Positions 43,753 through 56,300 of a DNA stretch of 64,000 nucleotides are shown here, piece after piece. This DNA comes from Maylandia zebra (taxonomy: Eukaryota; Chordata; Actinopteri; Cichliformes; Cichlidae): contig NC_135169.1 in the NCBI RefSeq assembly GCF_041146795.1, positions 9,394,764 through 9,458,763 on the forward strand. Direction: 5' to 3'. The position numbers and the translations under genes are program-made. The notes below the pieces were generated by a model that ran no database searches, was not told where the DNA came from, and was given only the letters and a program-made list of their open reading frames with translations. Position 1 is the stretch's first letter. Every line of letters begins with the position of its first letter.

Positions 43753-43766
43753 AGTACTGTGTGTAG

Positions 43767-44670
43767 AATACTGAGGTCAAAATGAATGTCATCCTTTCTG
43801 GAATAAGCCTGTGACATGACAACTTGCTATTTTTAGGATGCAGTGGTACCATCACAGGACCACCACAGACCAGGACTCCCAGGGACCTGCAGGAACCGTT
43901 TAGAACCACCTGTTTGGCCTCTCTGTCAGGGGTTGTGCCCCAGTGCTCATCACACAGAGGAGTGTGAGGAGAACCATACACTAAACATACAGAGAACTTT
44001 AAACACCTTTATGGTTAAATGAGGGCAAAGGGCCTTGATCCCTTCATTTGCTCTTTCACACAGAGCTGGTTCTGCCTCAGCGTCTTCAGAGAACCAGCCC
44101 ACCGTTCTACAGGTTTAAGACGTAGAGCTGTGGGCTGCTTCATATGAATCTTCCTATGAAGATACATTTGGGGCAAATTCTGATTATGGAAGACAGTATC
44201 TGACGACTGACCCTACCATCTGTGATCTTTCAGCAGGAGCTCCTCCCAGAACAGGTAACATCAAAGGCCAACACTGGACCACTAAGGTGCTGGTTTTGGT
44301 TTTTGGTACCCGCCTTTTATAATAAGATCAGGCACTGGCACGTAGTCGGTATAACTCAGGTACATCACAGCTGAACTGTTTCACCTATCTAACAGCACCT
44401 CAACCAGGATCCAGGTTCATCTCCTGACCAGACTGACATATCAGAACCAGACCCATTGGAATTGCCAGAACATACGGGGGAGGGGGGGGTATATAGTATA
44501 GGGTATATAGTCCTGTAGGAGGCAAATACTAATTTCACACAGGAAATCCAAGGACCTTCTAAGAAAGGTTTACATGTGTTATCATAAAAGCAGGTCTTTT
44601 TACTACCAAATCTGATATGCACCCTTTGAGAAGGGCCAACCTATCATTAAGTCCTCTAGACCTGGACCGG
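43767..44670. other. non-coding, probably 3' UTR/downstream of the zinc-finger gene
   Basis: No coding potential. The last exon of the minus-strand zinc-finger gene ends at 44671, so part of this may be its 3' UTR. No single convincing polyadenylation signal was chosen. Confidence 0.45.
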
Positions 44671-47600
44671 TCAGAAGTGTACATGTCCCGACTGTGGGTC
44701 AGAGGGTGGTCCTCCTGGGGGCACATCCTGTAGCAGGGTCCTGCCCAGTGGCCTGCTGATAGGATAGTTCGGGGCTGGAGCATCCTCGGCCCAGTCTATT
44801 CTGGGCAGCAGCTGGTCCATGTGAGGTCCCGGTGGTCTGTGCAGAACTGGGTAGGTTGTAATGTTGTGCTCCCGCTCAAGCAGCAAATGTCCAGGAGCTC
44901 GATTTGACCCATCAGGTCTGTAGGTTGTGATGGTTAGAAGAGACGTTTCCTGGTCCAGGGTCTGCAGGGGCTGGGCCTGCTGGTCCATCTGATACAGCTG
45001 CTTCTTATGGACCTGGCTGTGGTCCTGGTGGTCCACTCTAGGGGTACACAGCTGCTTCTTGTGGTTGTGTAGATAGTCCTGGTGATCCAGCTGGGCGTGC
45101 TCCTGTTGTTTCTTCTGGTTCTGGATGCTATCCTGGGCCTGGTGGTGTATGCTGATGTGGTATTGTGATCTCTTCTGATTCCGAGAAATATCCGGATCAT
45201 GTTGGTCCATCTGGGACTGGTATGGTGGTTTCTTCTGGTTCAGACGGTGGTCTTTTCCCTGTTCATCGACTGGAGGCTGGTACTGCTGCTGCTCTGGCTT
45301 TTTCTGGTTCTGGAGCTGGTCTTGGTGATCCTGGTTCTTCTCGAGTTCCATCTGAGCGTGGAACTGCTGCTTCTTTTGGCTCTGGATTTGGTTGTGAACC
45401 TGGTTCTTGATGTCCTTCCAGTGCCGCCCCCTGAGGACTGGTTCTAAGTCCAGACAGCGCTGACAGACCTCCTTACCTGGTACGGACTGGACCAGAACAT
45501 GGACTCCTAATTGCCTCCAGATGGCCTCCTTCTCTGCAGAGGACCATGGCCGCCGTCGGACCTTCCTGGGAGCCACAGGGACTGAAAAACCAACAGAATT
45601 AAGATAAGATAAGATAACCTTTATTAGTCCCACACGTGGGAAATTTGTTTTGGATTGGAGCACGATGAGACTAATCTGCTAAAGTCAAAGTAGTAACATG
45701 AATCCAGGTGGACTCACCTGAGACAGATGTTTGCATTCTGGCTTCAGGTGGAATCGCAGAGGTCACTGGTTTGTTAGAGCTCTTTGACAGAACTGTGAAC
45801 AAAGGTGGGCACAGATAGGTAAACAGCTCCAACAACTGGTTCTATAAAGTTAGAAGTTCGGGAACTGATCCAAACCTGCGGCGAGGTGTGGACTCACCTT
45901 CTTGTCTGAGGTCGTTGTCCAGTCTTATCTGGACAGGTCGTTTCTTTGGTTTAGTTCCTCCATCTGTAGCAGCTGGAAAAGGAGAAAAACTGGGTCAGTA
46001 ACACAAACTTTGGGATCCAAACTTCTCTAGCTGAAAATCCAAAACTACAGTCACATCCTGGTTCTTCCTAACCCAAACATTACTGGACGTTACTGAAGAT
46101 GCTAAACTAAGCAGGAGGGGCTGGACTGTGGTCTCACCTGGATCTGGGTTCTGCAGGCCCAAGTTGTCCCACTCCCGGCCCAGCATGTGGTAGAAGTCGG
46201 TGGTCTTGGCAGCAGCCTCCCAGTCTCCGTCCTGCAGGCTCTCTCCAATAGCAATCTCACAGACTGTCTTTAGTGTTGTTTTCACCGCCAGTGGAGGGCG
46301 GCTCCACCTGTTTCCCGCTGCCTTCCTGGCCGCGGACAGCGCCAGGCTGAGGCGACCTGGGGCCAGCAGGTCCTGCAGGCTCTGGACGCCGGAGTCAAGG
46401 GATTTAGCGGCCAGGAGCAACCTGCCAAGTTCCCGGAGCTTCTGGCTTACGTAGTCGTACCTCCTCTGACCACTATCCTGGTTCCCCATCAGCTTGTTGC
46501 CATACTTACAGATCAGCCAATCAGACTTCACCTGGAGGCAGAGAGGAGCCAGTTACCACAGAGAAAGGTCAGAGAGTGCAGACAGTGTTAGGTGCACAGA
46601 CAGACAGGTGAGCTGACCTCGTAAGACACATTATCTTGGTTCATGCGATGCAGGATTTCACTGCAGCTCTCAGACGCTCCACTGGAGATCGGCAGGAGCC
46701 GCGACGCTGCTGCCTGCACTCTGGTCCGTTTCCTGGCTCGGTTCACAGCGGGGTCAGAGGTCGTGTTCTGATCGACACTTGGGTCAGAGGTCATAAGCTG
46801 TTTGGTCCCGGTCTCTGCAGTCTCACCAAGGGAATCCTCAGGTATGTCCTCTCTGGTGACATCACAGGGCAACTTACTTGTGGAACCAGAGGTGGCGTCG
46901 TTGGCGGGGTCAGCGTTCGCCTCGGCTTTGGACGGGTTGATGGCGAGCTTCTTGCGACACGACACCTGATGCTTCCACAGGTCAGCACGAAGGAAAAATC
47001 CAAGACACAATGGGCACGGCAGGTAGTTCCTCGCATCCACATCCTCAGAGGGCTGACGCCATGGCACAATCTCACCAGTGCCCTGCCGGATCACCTGAGG
47101 ACACACAGGGAGGCGGAGTAAATGTACCTGTAAGGAACAGAAAACCTCACCGGTAACAGACAGGTAAACACAGGTGTTATTGTAGCATCTTTAAGTTAAA
47201 CTATAAAGCTTGAGGCAACTGTTTATGTGACTTCCTGCTATAAATACATCCATTGATTCATTTTGTTCTGCTTATCTGGGGCCGAGTCTTGGGGGCAAGC
47301 CCAGACCTCCCTCTCCCTGGCTACTTCCTCCAGTTGGCCCTGGGAACCACCAAGACATTCCCACCCATAATCTCCCCACTGTGTCCTGGGTCTTCTGATG
47401 GGACATGCCCAGAACACCTCACCAGGAGTCCCCATCTCTAAGGGAGAGGAGAGGCACCTTTCAGAGAAAGCTTGTGTTTCACCTTCAAATGTTTTTTGCC
47501 TTGTTTGGTATCATTCTCTTCAGCTCAGTCTCACGTGTCTGAATTTACAGATATGTGTTCACTGACAAACTGTAGTAACACAACTGACCTGAAATCACAC

Positions 47601-50600
47601 AAAAACATAAAATCCTAGTAGCAGTTTCTTTTTAACTGTAAAAACCATAAAATTATTTTCATAACTTGCAAATACAACTTGCACATTTTGAAAACTTATA
47701 TTTTAAACAACAAAGTTATATACAACTATTTATCTAAAAATGCACCCACTGCATCTGGCAGGCTGTTTTTTGTACAATCACTTAAAAATACTACTGAAAA
47801 ATACTATAACTAAAACCAGTTAACAATAAGATGCCCCAATAATTATTTGTGTCAGTAAAGAAAATGTGTCTGTCCACCAGCAGACAGAGGAGCCACCACA
47901 GGGAAAAACCTGCAGGCCCGACCACAGCAGGTGGACAGTGGAGACAGTCTTTACACTGCAATCTGCCTTTGTGACATTCATTAGTGCCCTCACTGACACA
48001 CAACAACAACTGCACAACACGCTAACTATACACTCCACACTAAGCATCACAAATCTTCCACATCTCAAAACCTGTCTCTCGCTTGCTGCCGCCACCCCTG
48101 CAGATCCACCCCTGTAGATCCGCCCCTGCAGATCCGCCCCTGTAGATCCGCCCCTGTAGATCCGCCCCTGCAGATCCGCCCCTGTATCGGGCTGTAACGT
48201 TTAAAGCTTCCACTTGAGGGAGGTAACTCACATTACTGCTGCTGTAGTAGTGTTGCTTTATTGCATTTCAATCATTTATCCTGTGAGTTTGATAGCTAGC
48301 AAAATAATAATAATTTTAAAAAAGAGCAACGTGAACAGTCTCGAAATCTATTGATTGAGCCTTAAAACTCTGACATTGTGAACAGGGCCAAATCCTTTTA
48401 CTTTTCAGGTGGATTTGGTCCTTGTCACGACTGCAGTGAGTGTCTCAGACTGAAACAAATATGCAGCGGTGTAAGGAAGCAGAGGCGCAGAAATGCTGCT
48501 TTTACACTTTGAGTACACTTTACATTTCTCTGATGAGAAAATGATGCAGTCAGACAGTTATTCATGCTGAATGAAATACTGTTACAGTTTCCTTCCACTG
48601 TCTGATTTTGTCCTCAGCTGATCAGCAGCACTCCACCTAAACTACACACAGTGCAGGTGGAGCACTGCTTTCTCCTCCTGAATCACGCTTTGTCCAAACC
48701 TCTCCAAACTGCTCCCACACCTGAGGTTTACCTTCAGCCTGAGCCACGTCTCATTTGGCCTGTACCTGTTGGCTGCCTCTGAGGTACCACGGACTAACAA
48801 ACCCTGATCCTTCAGCCTGATGGGCCCCTCCCCCTCTGCTGTCCACCACCTGGTTTACTTACTTCATTGATTTATAGCACTCTTCACAGGACAAAAACCA
48901 CATAGTGCTTCAGAATAATATAAAACAGATAAACATAAAACAGCACAATCAAATACTCAGCTAGTCTAAACAAATTAGTCTTAAGATGATGTTTAAAAGA
49001 ATAAATACAATCCAGGGAATCCAGAGAACTGCACAACCTGGGGACGCCGCTCAGATCTGTCCCCTCAGGTTTAAACATACCAACAGGTTGAGGCTGCGCG
49101 AGGGAGTGTGAGGCTCTAAAAGATCAGTAATATGGACAGGACATGATTCAGAGCTGTAAAGGGCAGGTTTTAAAATGAATTCTAAGATGTAGCCAGTGTA
49201 ATGAGTGTGACACTGGTGTACTGTAGGGCTGGGTGTCATCACTGATTTCTAGAATCAATTTGATTCTGAGTCACAAGGTCCTGATTCGATTCGATCCACG
49301 ATTTGATTTTTTGCCTCAGACAGTCAGAAAAATTATAATTCTGATTGTTTATCAGTACATAACCATTTTTATATCTATAAAATATATGTGAGACTTTATC
49401 ACAGCAGATGTCTTTGTGTCAAAGAACCTGAGGATAAAACAGAAGAACATGAAGGTGACTTTCTGGCCTGAGATTTTATAGCAGTTAAAAATATTCTGCA
49501 GTAGATCAAAAATGAAAGAAAGTCACGAATCAACATGTGAACATTACCTGATGCTGCTGACGTGCAGCAGAGCAAAGTTACAGACGATTACAGACACAGC
49601 CAGGAGTTTTGGAATTTTAAGAAGTTTACATTTCTTCAGTATTGAACAGCAGAAATGAGTCTTGTGCGTAATAAGCAAGTGAATAAAGCAGAAAACTGAT
49701 TTTTAGATGGGAAACTGTTCTTCAACACAGAGAGAGAGCTGTGCATGAAGTGGGATTTTATCGTGGTGGCAGCAAAACAGCCAAAGTCCCCAAAGAGGGA
49801 ATTCATGACGATGTTTATGTGAAGCATAGTTTGGATCTTCTTTTCTTGATGGTTTTGTCTCTCCAACCAAAGTTGACTTAAACTGCATCTTGAGAATCGA
49901 ACACAAAAAAAGACGTAAACACAAAGCGCGCACCCGTCAGCGCCTCACAATCAGTGGGCTGTCGGCTTTCTCACCTGATGGCGTGTTCGTGAGAAAGCCG
50001 ACATCTCACTGGTTCTGATCCGTCAGAACAGATCAAATATGTGTTTCAGCCAAAATCGATTCAGGATTTTAACGAATCGATATCGTGTTATTCAAGCTAG
50101 AATTGATGTGAACCCCTAACGTAATGCTCTTTTACGTGTCTTGGCTGGAGACGGTCACCATTGTTTTTGCTCAAAGACAAAGACTTACAGTGATCTAAGA
50201 GAGAAGACATAGAAGCATGAAGAATCATGTCTAACTCACATTTAGAAAACAATGTTTGCAGTTTGGAGATATTTCTTAGCTGAAAAAGGCAGTTCCTAAT
50301 TAACTGACATCGTAGACTCTGGAATCTCTCCTCCTCGATACGGCAGGAGTCCATGGCCATGACAAATGTACATTAATTTAGTTGCACAGGTAACAACTAA
50401 AGGCACCTGAAAGAAACAGGTAAACTGACCGGTAGCTGACACACCGGTAAAACACACAAACTGACCTCGATGTTGTGTAGATAGTTGCCTCGGCAGCGCA
50501 GGTGCTCCAGCAGCAGGTGGCGTTCTTTGGAGCCTGTCGGCAGGGTGCTGGCAGCCAGTACTTCCTGTTCGTCAGCATGCTTCCTCAGCAGGTGGCGTGC

Positions 50601-50909
50601 GATCTTCACCTGTGGCCGTCGGCAGAACACGCAGTAATGCTTCTTGTCCCAACGGCGCTTCCCGCCGCTCCACGTCCTCTTCACCGTCACGCCCTCCTTC
50701 TTGTCCTCCTGGCCCCGCCTCTTCGATTTCTGACCCCGCTTTTTCTCTATATGACCCCGCCTTTTTGCTCTCTGGCCCCTCCTCCCTAAGGTGCGGCGGT
50801 GTGCTTGACGCGCAGCGGGCTTTGCCGGCTCTTTGTCAGGAGAGGACGGGGCGTCGGAGGCTGGGACCTCTGTCTTGTTCTCCATGGCAACGTCAGCATG
50901 GTCCTCCAT
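44671..50909 (-). CDS. zinc-finger protein of tyrosine-recombinase-transposon descent, catalytic part absent
   Basis: Exons in transcript order: 50466-50909, 46618-47094, 46138-46531, 45898-45972, 45718-45792, 44671-45581. All have GT-AG ends and consistent phases, giving 2376 bp (791 residues). Seen: basic N-terminus; a CX2C..HX4H finger (93, 96, 106, 111); HLLLEHLRCRGNYLHNIE; a second finger (C175, C178, H190, C194); a helical block WLICKYGNKL...GDWEAAAKTTDFYHML (about 310-435); a Myb/SANT-like region PWSSAEKEAIWRQLG...GRHWKDIKNQVHNQI (about 500-555); then a roughly 20-residue repeat with QKK and QMD/HQD words to about 720. From memory, fish proteins with this architecture carry a tyrosine-recombinase-like domain between the helical block and the Myb-like region. 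Here only two 75-bp exons (Lys/Arg- and Ser-rich) lie there, so it is likely a DNA-binding relic or domesticated product. No symbol is offered. Confidence 0.8.
45600..45660 (-). repeat. LINE 3' tail in an intron
   Basis: AAGATAAGATAAGATAACCT then TTTATTAGTCCCACACG-type sequence is, on the minus strand, a LINE/SINE 3' end with TTATC repeats. It lies in the 136-bp intron between the last two exons of the zinc-finger gene and makes up almost half of it. Confidence 0.55.
47250..47440. repeat. retroelement-derived segment
   Basis: Words such as TTCTGCTTATCTGGGGCCG, CCAGACCTCCCTCTCCC, GTGTCCTGGGTCTTC and CCAGAACACCTCACCAGG form a pattern seen in a common fish/vertebrate LINE UTR repeat. Class is uncertain. 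Confidence 0.45.
48097..48185. repeat. 14-bp minisatellite, about 6 units
   Basis: Tandem CCCCTGTAGATCCG/CCCCTGCAGATCCG units differ mainly at one C/T position. Confidence 0.9.
48870..49210 (-). repeat. LINE-like 3' region
   Basis: AT-rich sequence with TTGATTTATAGCACTCTTC, GTGCTTCAGAATAATA and AGATGTAGCCAGTGTAATG words, typical of fish LINE 3' segments in reverse orientation. Assignment is by style only. Confidence 0.4.
49223..50110. mobile_element. hAT-like element, same family as 28823-29639
   Basis: Starts TAGGGCTGGGTGTCATCACT. The interior shares stretches with 28823-29639 in opposite orientation. The right limit near 50095-50110 is approximate and no clear target duplication was found. 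Confidence 0.55.
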
Positions 50910-52040
50910 GGCAACAGACCTCGATGACACCCTGATGATAAAACAAAGAAGCAGCTTTAGCTGTGAGCTCCACCTGCAGTCCCTCAGCAGGAACACGTAG
51001 TTCAGGGACTCTTTGTAACTCTGTGTTTTTGAGGACTCTCGTCTTCATAATGGAGGCAGCCACACCTGCACACCACATCAGTATAGGCATTTCCTTTATG
51101 GCGGGGCAGTGTGTGAGTCACAGGTTCTAGTGAGGACGACTTCGATGCTCGACATTTTCTGTCTAAAGTACAAGAAAGCGTGTTTCAAACATCTGCACTT
51201 CAGATGCTCCACAGTGTGGAAACATCTGTATTCAGCTTCCTACTCTAAACATGGAGGAGGAGCAGCAGGTGTTGTGGATCCTTCACCTGAGCCACTGAGC
51301 GTGATCCTCCGAGGAACCATCGCAGGGTTAAAGGTGCACACGTGTCTGCATCAGAGGGTCCTGCAGGGCCCTCAGGCTGTGGTGGAGTCAACATGAACAC
51401 GAGGCCTCCTCCACACTTAACGTGACTGTGAGGAGAACACCTGGACCAATCAGAACCAGCTCCCCGCTGACACACAAACACACACACTTCTACAGCTGGA
51501 ATCCACATGTGACAAACATCTGGATTATAGAGGCTGACACACTGATCTACCCCAACATCAGAAGCACCTTGAGGAACCACCTCCTGATCAGGACCAGAAC
51601 AAACAGCCTCTCACACTGACCCTGCCAGCCGTCATCAGCCTGCAGGTGTGACAGGTGCTCTCACCTGTGCAGTGACCGGGCTGCAGTCACGCCACGCTCA
51701 GGTGTGACTGACAGGCGTCTCTGTCCGATAATGGAAGCTTATTTACGACAGCCTGGTGCTAACAGCTAGCAGCACACAGGCTAACGCAGCTGTTAGCACG
51801 GAGAGCTAACGAGCAGCTAGCTGCAGCTAACCAGAACCGGAACCGAGCGCTGCTGGGAACCGGACCAAACCGCAAACACGACCAGAACCGTCAAGTGAGA
51901 GTACAGAACCGGGACACTCCTCACCTGCTAACTCCAGCTCTGCGCTCCCTTCTTCTTCTTTTACTCCACCACTTCTTCTTCGCTGTCGGAGGTGAAAGGG
52001 CGTGATCCCGGCGCGTTGGCGCCACCTGCTGGCGTGGAGC
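50910..52040 (-). promoter_or_regulatory. 5' UTR, first intron and promoter of the zinc-finger gene
   Basis: Exon 2 begins at 50931 after TCATCAG. A plausible non-coding exon 1 lies upstream, ending at 51925 with a CAG/GTGAGG donor. The GC-richer stretch 51780-52040 (GGAACCGGAACCGAGCG, CCCGGCGCGTTGGCGCC) is the likely promoter. The start site is not fixed. The intron 50932-51924 holds nothing recognised. Confidence 0.5.
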
Positions 52041-53031
52041 ACTGAGGCTACAGATTCCTGTTAAAGTCAGGCGGTCCAGCCTCGAGTCTGTGATGGATGA
52101 AGCTGATGTTCTTCTGTCAGACAAACACAGAGGAGTCTCCCTGTACCACTGTGTTATATGACTGGTCTGTACTGAAGCACCACAGCATTAAAATGATGAG
52201 AGCACGCTCAGTTAACAGGGCGGCTGCACTAATCATGAACAAACACAAAGGTAAACACTGATAAATGTGAACTTTAGCGGTGGTTACACCTGGATGCACC
52301 TGTCTGCTTCGCTTTGTGGCCTCTGAGGCTGTGATTAGAGATGCTGTATGACATGTGACGTTGTTGAAGCTGCCTGTTATCTTCATGAACCCTGTTCTTG
52401 TTGTCAGTCTGCATGAGGACGTGGACCCTCATTTATCAGCTGCACACTTTCTGTGGTCACTGCAGGCTCTGAGTGAAGGCGTTAACACATGATGTGTTCA
52501 GGGCCCTGCGTCATTTTCATTATTAGCACATTATAAAGCACACTGATGTGAAAATCTGCATGAGATTCAAAGTTTTTACAACATATTAAAGACTAGTTTA
52601 ACACAAAATTGACTAATTATTAGCATCTTCAGCACATTTCATTAAATATTAGAGACAGATTGCTGTGTCATAAATTACACATTGTTATAATTACACAAAA
52701 TGTGTTCTTCATACCTGACTGTTAGGACCTCCAAGCCTGTAGTTATATTCCTTATCTGAGCCCCTCCTCATTGTTCTTCTTCTTCCTTGGTGTAACCCTA
52801 TAAATACAGTGTACCCCTTGGCCTTGCCCCTTTTCTACAATTCCCCTGTGGGAGAGGTGGGTGTCATTTCTTTCTAACACTGTAAAACACACATATAATG
52901 TATATTTAGCCAACCTGATGTTTCTGATTGTGATTTTAGTTCAGTTATTGTCATCATTGTGCCTGTTTTTGTTAGACGCTTTAAATGTGTAGTTAACGCC
53001 GTGAACGCTAGCATGAATATAAAATTCCGGC
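52041..53031. other. intergenic, nothing recognised
   Basis: No gene or clear repeat. The segment around 52780-52870 (CCTATAAATACAGTGTACCC) has a TATA-like word and could be a solo LTR fragment, but no boundaries could be drawn. Confidence 0.4.
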
Positions 53032-53310
53032 TAGGGTTGCCAACCATCCCTTTAAAAACGTAATCGTCCCGTATTGAGCTAATAAGGGACGCACTTTGTC
53101 CCGTAATACAGTGAGAATCAAAAGTAGTCTATAAATGTTTATGGAATTAACGCTTTGTTGGAAAACATAATTCCCAGCCCCTCTCCTGCTTTGTGACCAA
53201 TGAGCTGACAGCACACTTATGACAATTCGAGTATGACAATTCAGATTACCGCTCATCTCATTGGTCGAGGAAAGGTCGCTTACGGAGAAAATACCGGAAG
53301 ACAACAGATT
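53032..53310. mobile_element. MITE fragment cut by the L1 insertion
   Basis: Begins TAGGGTTGCCAACCATCCC. The complementary terminus of this family (GGGACGGTTGGCAACTCTA) is seen at 13959-13977 inside another element. Here the right half is not found, because the L1-type element starts at 53311. Confidence 0.6.
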
Positions 53311-56300
53311 TATTTTTTTTTTCATACTTTAATTAAATTTATGCACATATTACAATCTCTCGTTGGGAGACAACATTAGTGCAACAACATCTTGAAAAGG
53401 TTGAATAAGAAACCAAACGAAATAGGAGAAAACTAAAAGCAAGAACAGAAAAAACAAACAAACAAACAAACCAAAAAAAAACAAACACATATACATAAAC
53501 ATAAATATATATATGAAGGCCATTCTTATGACATATAACAGTTTCCTTTCTGTGAACACTTTAACATACATGTGGCTTACTTAGTACACCAAAAACACAA
53601 TCATTAAAAGGATAGAGATTGAGTCCCATTGTCGCATATCAAAGCAGCCTCTTTACATGAATCCCTCAGTAATTCTAAAGATGACAAAAAAGATTTTAGT
53701 TCAATTTTCAATACAGTTAGGGAAGGTCTTTTACTTTTCCATTTGCATTTGTGTATGTGGTATTTGCCCATAATTATCACCACCTTGTGTAGCATGGACA
53801 GTTCCTTAGATGGATCACCATTATTATATAAAACTTGTGTTAGAGTCAGTGGGGTCATCCCATCTATTCTTATACTCAACCAGTCTACTAAATCTTGCCA
53901 AAAGTCAGTTGTTACTGAGCAGGAAAAAAACAAATGATCAATACTTTCCGCATTTTGTGAACAAAATCCACATGGCTCTACCTCAAACCCAAACCTTTTT
54001 TTAAGCATTTCAGCTGCTGGGTAATATCCATTAATTATTTTAAATTGCATTTCTTTGACTTTGGGGGGGATAGGCCATTTTAAAAAGTGCGTATATTTGT
54101 TCGTTATTTTAACATTACTCCCTTTTAGTTTTGTGTTACTGTTAAAGTCGTGAAATAATTTGTTTTTAAATATCTTGTTCATGGTTTTATTATTACAGTT
54201 TTTATCCGTCAAAGGAATCTGGTTTAGATGTAAAGAAGGTAGACAAATTTGTGCCTTAGAGTAATACAAATAACCTTGAATCAAACTCAACAGAGGTAAG
54301 GGGATTGCCTTACAAACCTTGTCATATTCTCTAAGGGAACACTGAATGTTAAACTTCGCATTAAAAACACCCACTGAGAGAAACTGACCCCTTTCATCAA
54401 GTAAGTCTGTTATAAAGATTATGTTTTTTTCAAACCACTCTTCAACAAACAATGACTTCTTATTAATTGTAATTGTTCTGTTATTCCACAAGGTGGAGCA
54501 ATGTGGTGAAAAGTTATGGGCAAACACCATCTTCCAATAAGACAAGACCTGCTTATGATATTCTGACAGTTTCACAGGCAACTTCAATATATCAAAACCA
54601 CATTTCAGGAGAAAATCCAACCCTCCCACCTTTTTGAAAATATTTTTTGGGATATGGAACCATATGGAGTCAGGTTTCAAGAGGAAGGCTTTTATCCAGT
54701 TTATTTTAAATACTCCAACCATTGATTGAAAATCAATTGACTTTATACCACCTTTAGCGTAATCTTTGACAAGTTGTGATTTTTTAATGTAATGTGTTTT
54801 ATTGCGCCAAATGAATTGATAGATTATAGAGTTAATCTTTTTAATGCTTTTCGGGGTAATGTATAGTGAATATGCTGGATAAACCATCTTTGAGACGCCC
54901 TCTGATTTGGATAATAGATTGCGTCCAAAAATTGTAATATCTCTCGTCAACCAATGATTTAGTGTTTTGGACATGCCATCAATTTTGTCTTTTAGGTTTT
55001 TTGATTCTCTAGTGTTGATGTCTTTGTCTAAATAGATGCCTAGATACTTAACTTCATTTTTCACTGGAATCGTCCTCATGCTATTTTCCAAACAATCATA
55101 AAGTGGCAAAAGTTCACACTTCTTTAGGTTCAGACACAAGCCTGAAGCTTTAGAAAAAATTGAAATGACATTCAATGCTTTCTTGAGTATTGATTTATCC
55201 TTTAAAAATATTACTGTGTCATCTGCAAACTGACTTATTTTCAGTTCAATATCAAAAATGTTTATTCCTTCGATGTCTGAATGGTTCACAATGAGGTAAG
55301 CCATTAATTGAGTGCAAAGAATAAATAATTTTGGAGAAATTGGGCAACCCTGTCGAATTCCACAGAATATGTCTATCCTAGATGTTATGCCTGGATTGAG
55401 CGAAACATAACTATAAATTTGCTTGTAGAACAGTTTGATCACTTTGCAAAATTTGTTTCCAAATCCAAAAAGTTCTAAAGATCTAAATAAAAAATTATGG
55501 TCTATTGAATCAAATGCTTTAAAAAAGTCAATAAATAGTATTAAACTTTCTGAATTAATAAAGGATCGATAGTCAATCATATCTAATATTAATCTTATGT
55601 TATTATGAATCTGCCTTCCTTTAATAAACGCTGATTGGCACTCATCAATCAATTTGGTTAAGACGCTTTTAAGCCTATTTGCATATACTAAGGCTAATAA
55701 TTTGTAGTCGTTACATAAAAGTGTTATGGGTCTCCAATTGTCTAGCATTTGTAAATCTTTGTTTGGTTTGGGTAATAAGGTTATTAATCCTGTTTTCGTT
55801 GTTGGGGATAGTTCTTCATTTTTTAAACAATCCAAAAAGCCATTAAATAACAAATCTTTAATGTCTTGCCAAAAGGTTTTATAAAATTCAATCGTTAGAC
55901 CATCAATTCCAGGCGATTTTCCATTTTTCATTTGTTTTAGAGCTGTATCTAATTCGGATATTTTCAAATCTTCTTCTAACCATGTTTTATCATCCTCTTC
56001 CAATTTTTTAACCTGATCTTTAATCATATCAAAAAAGATATCTGCATTTTCTTTTTCAGTTCTTGATTTATACAGATTACTATAGAACATGTTAATTTCC
56101 TCACTTATTTTGTTTGGTTCCTCAATTATAGTACCATCCTTACTCAATTTAGTTATTTTTTTCTTTGTTTGTCTACGCTTCTCTAGACTATAGAAATAAG
56201 ATGAATTTTTTTCTCCATGTTCAATCCACTTGGCTCTAGACCTTACATATGCTCCTTTAGCTTTAATCAAGTACACCTCATCTAGCTTATTTTGTAAAGA

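Larger units (their letters stand above)
47095..50465 (-). other. 3.4-kb intron of the zinc-finger gene, repeat-rich
   Basis: Contents: a retroelement-derived segment (47250-47440), a 14-bp minisatellite (48097-48185), a LINE-like 3' region (48870-49210) and a hAT-like element (49223-50110). 47441-48095 and 48186-48869 hold nothing recognised. Confidence 0.6.

Noticed and set aside
45199-45447. Leu/Val-rich plus-strand frame opposite the zinc-finger gene
   Set aside because: It is the antisense reading of the Gln/Lys repeat exon; not a membrane protein.
48097-48185. CRISPR-like short tandem array
   Set aside because: Direct 14-bp tandem units without spacers in vertebrate intronic DNA; a minisatellite.
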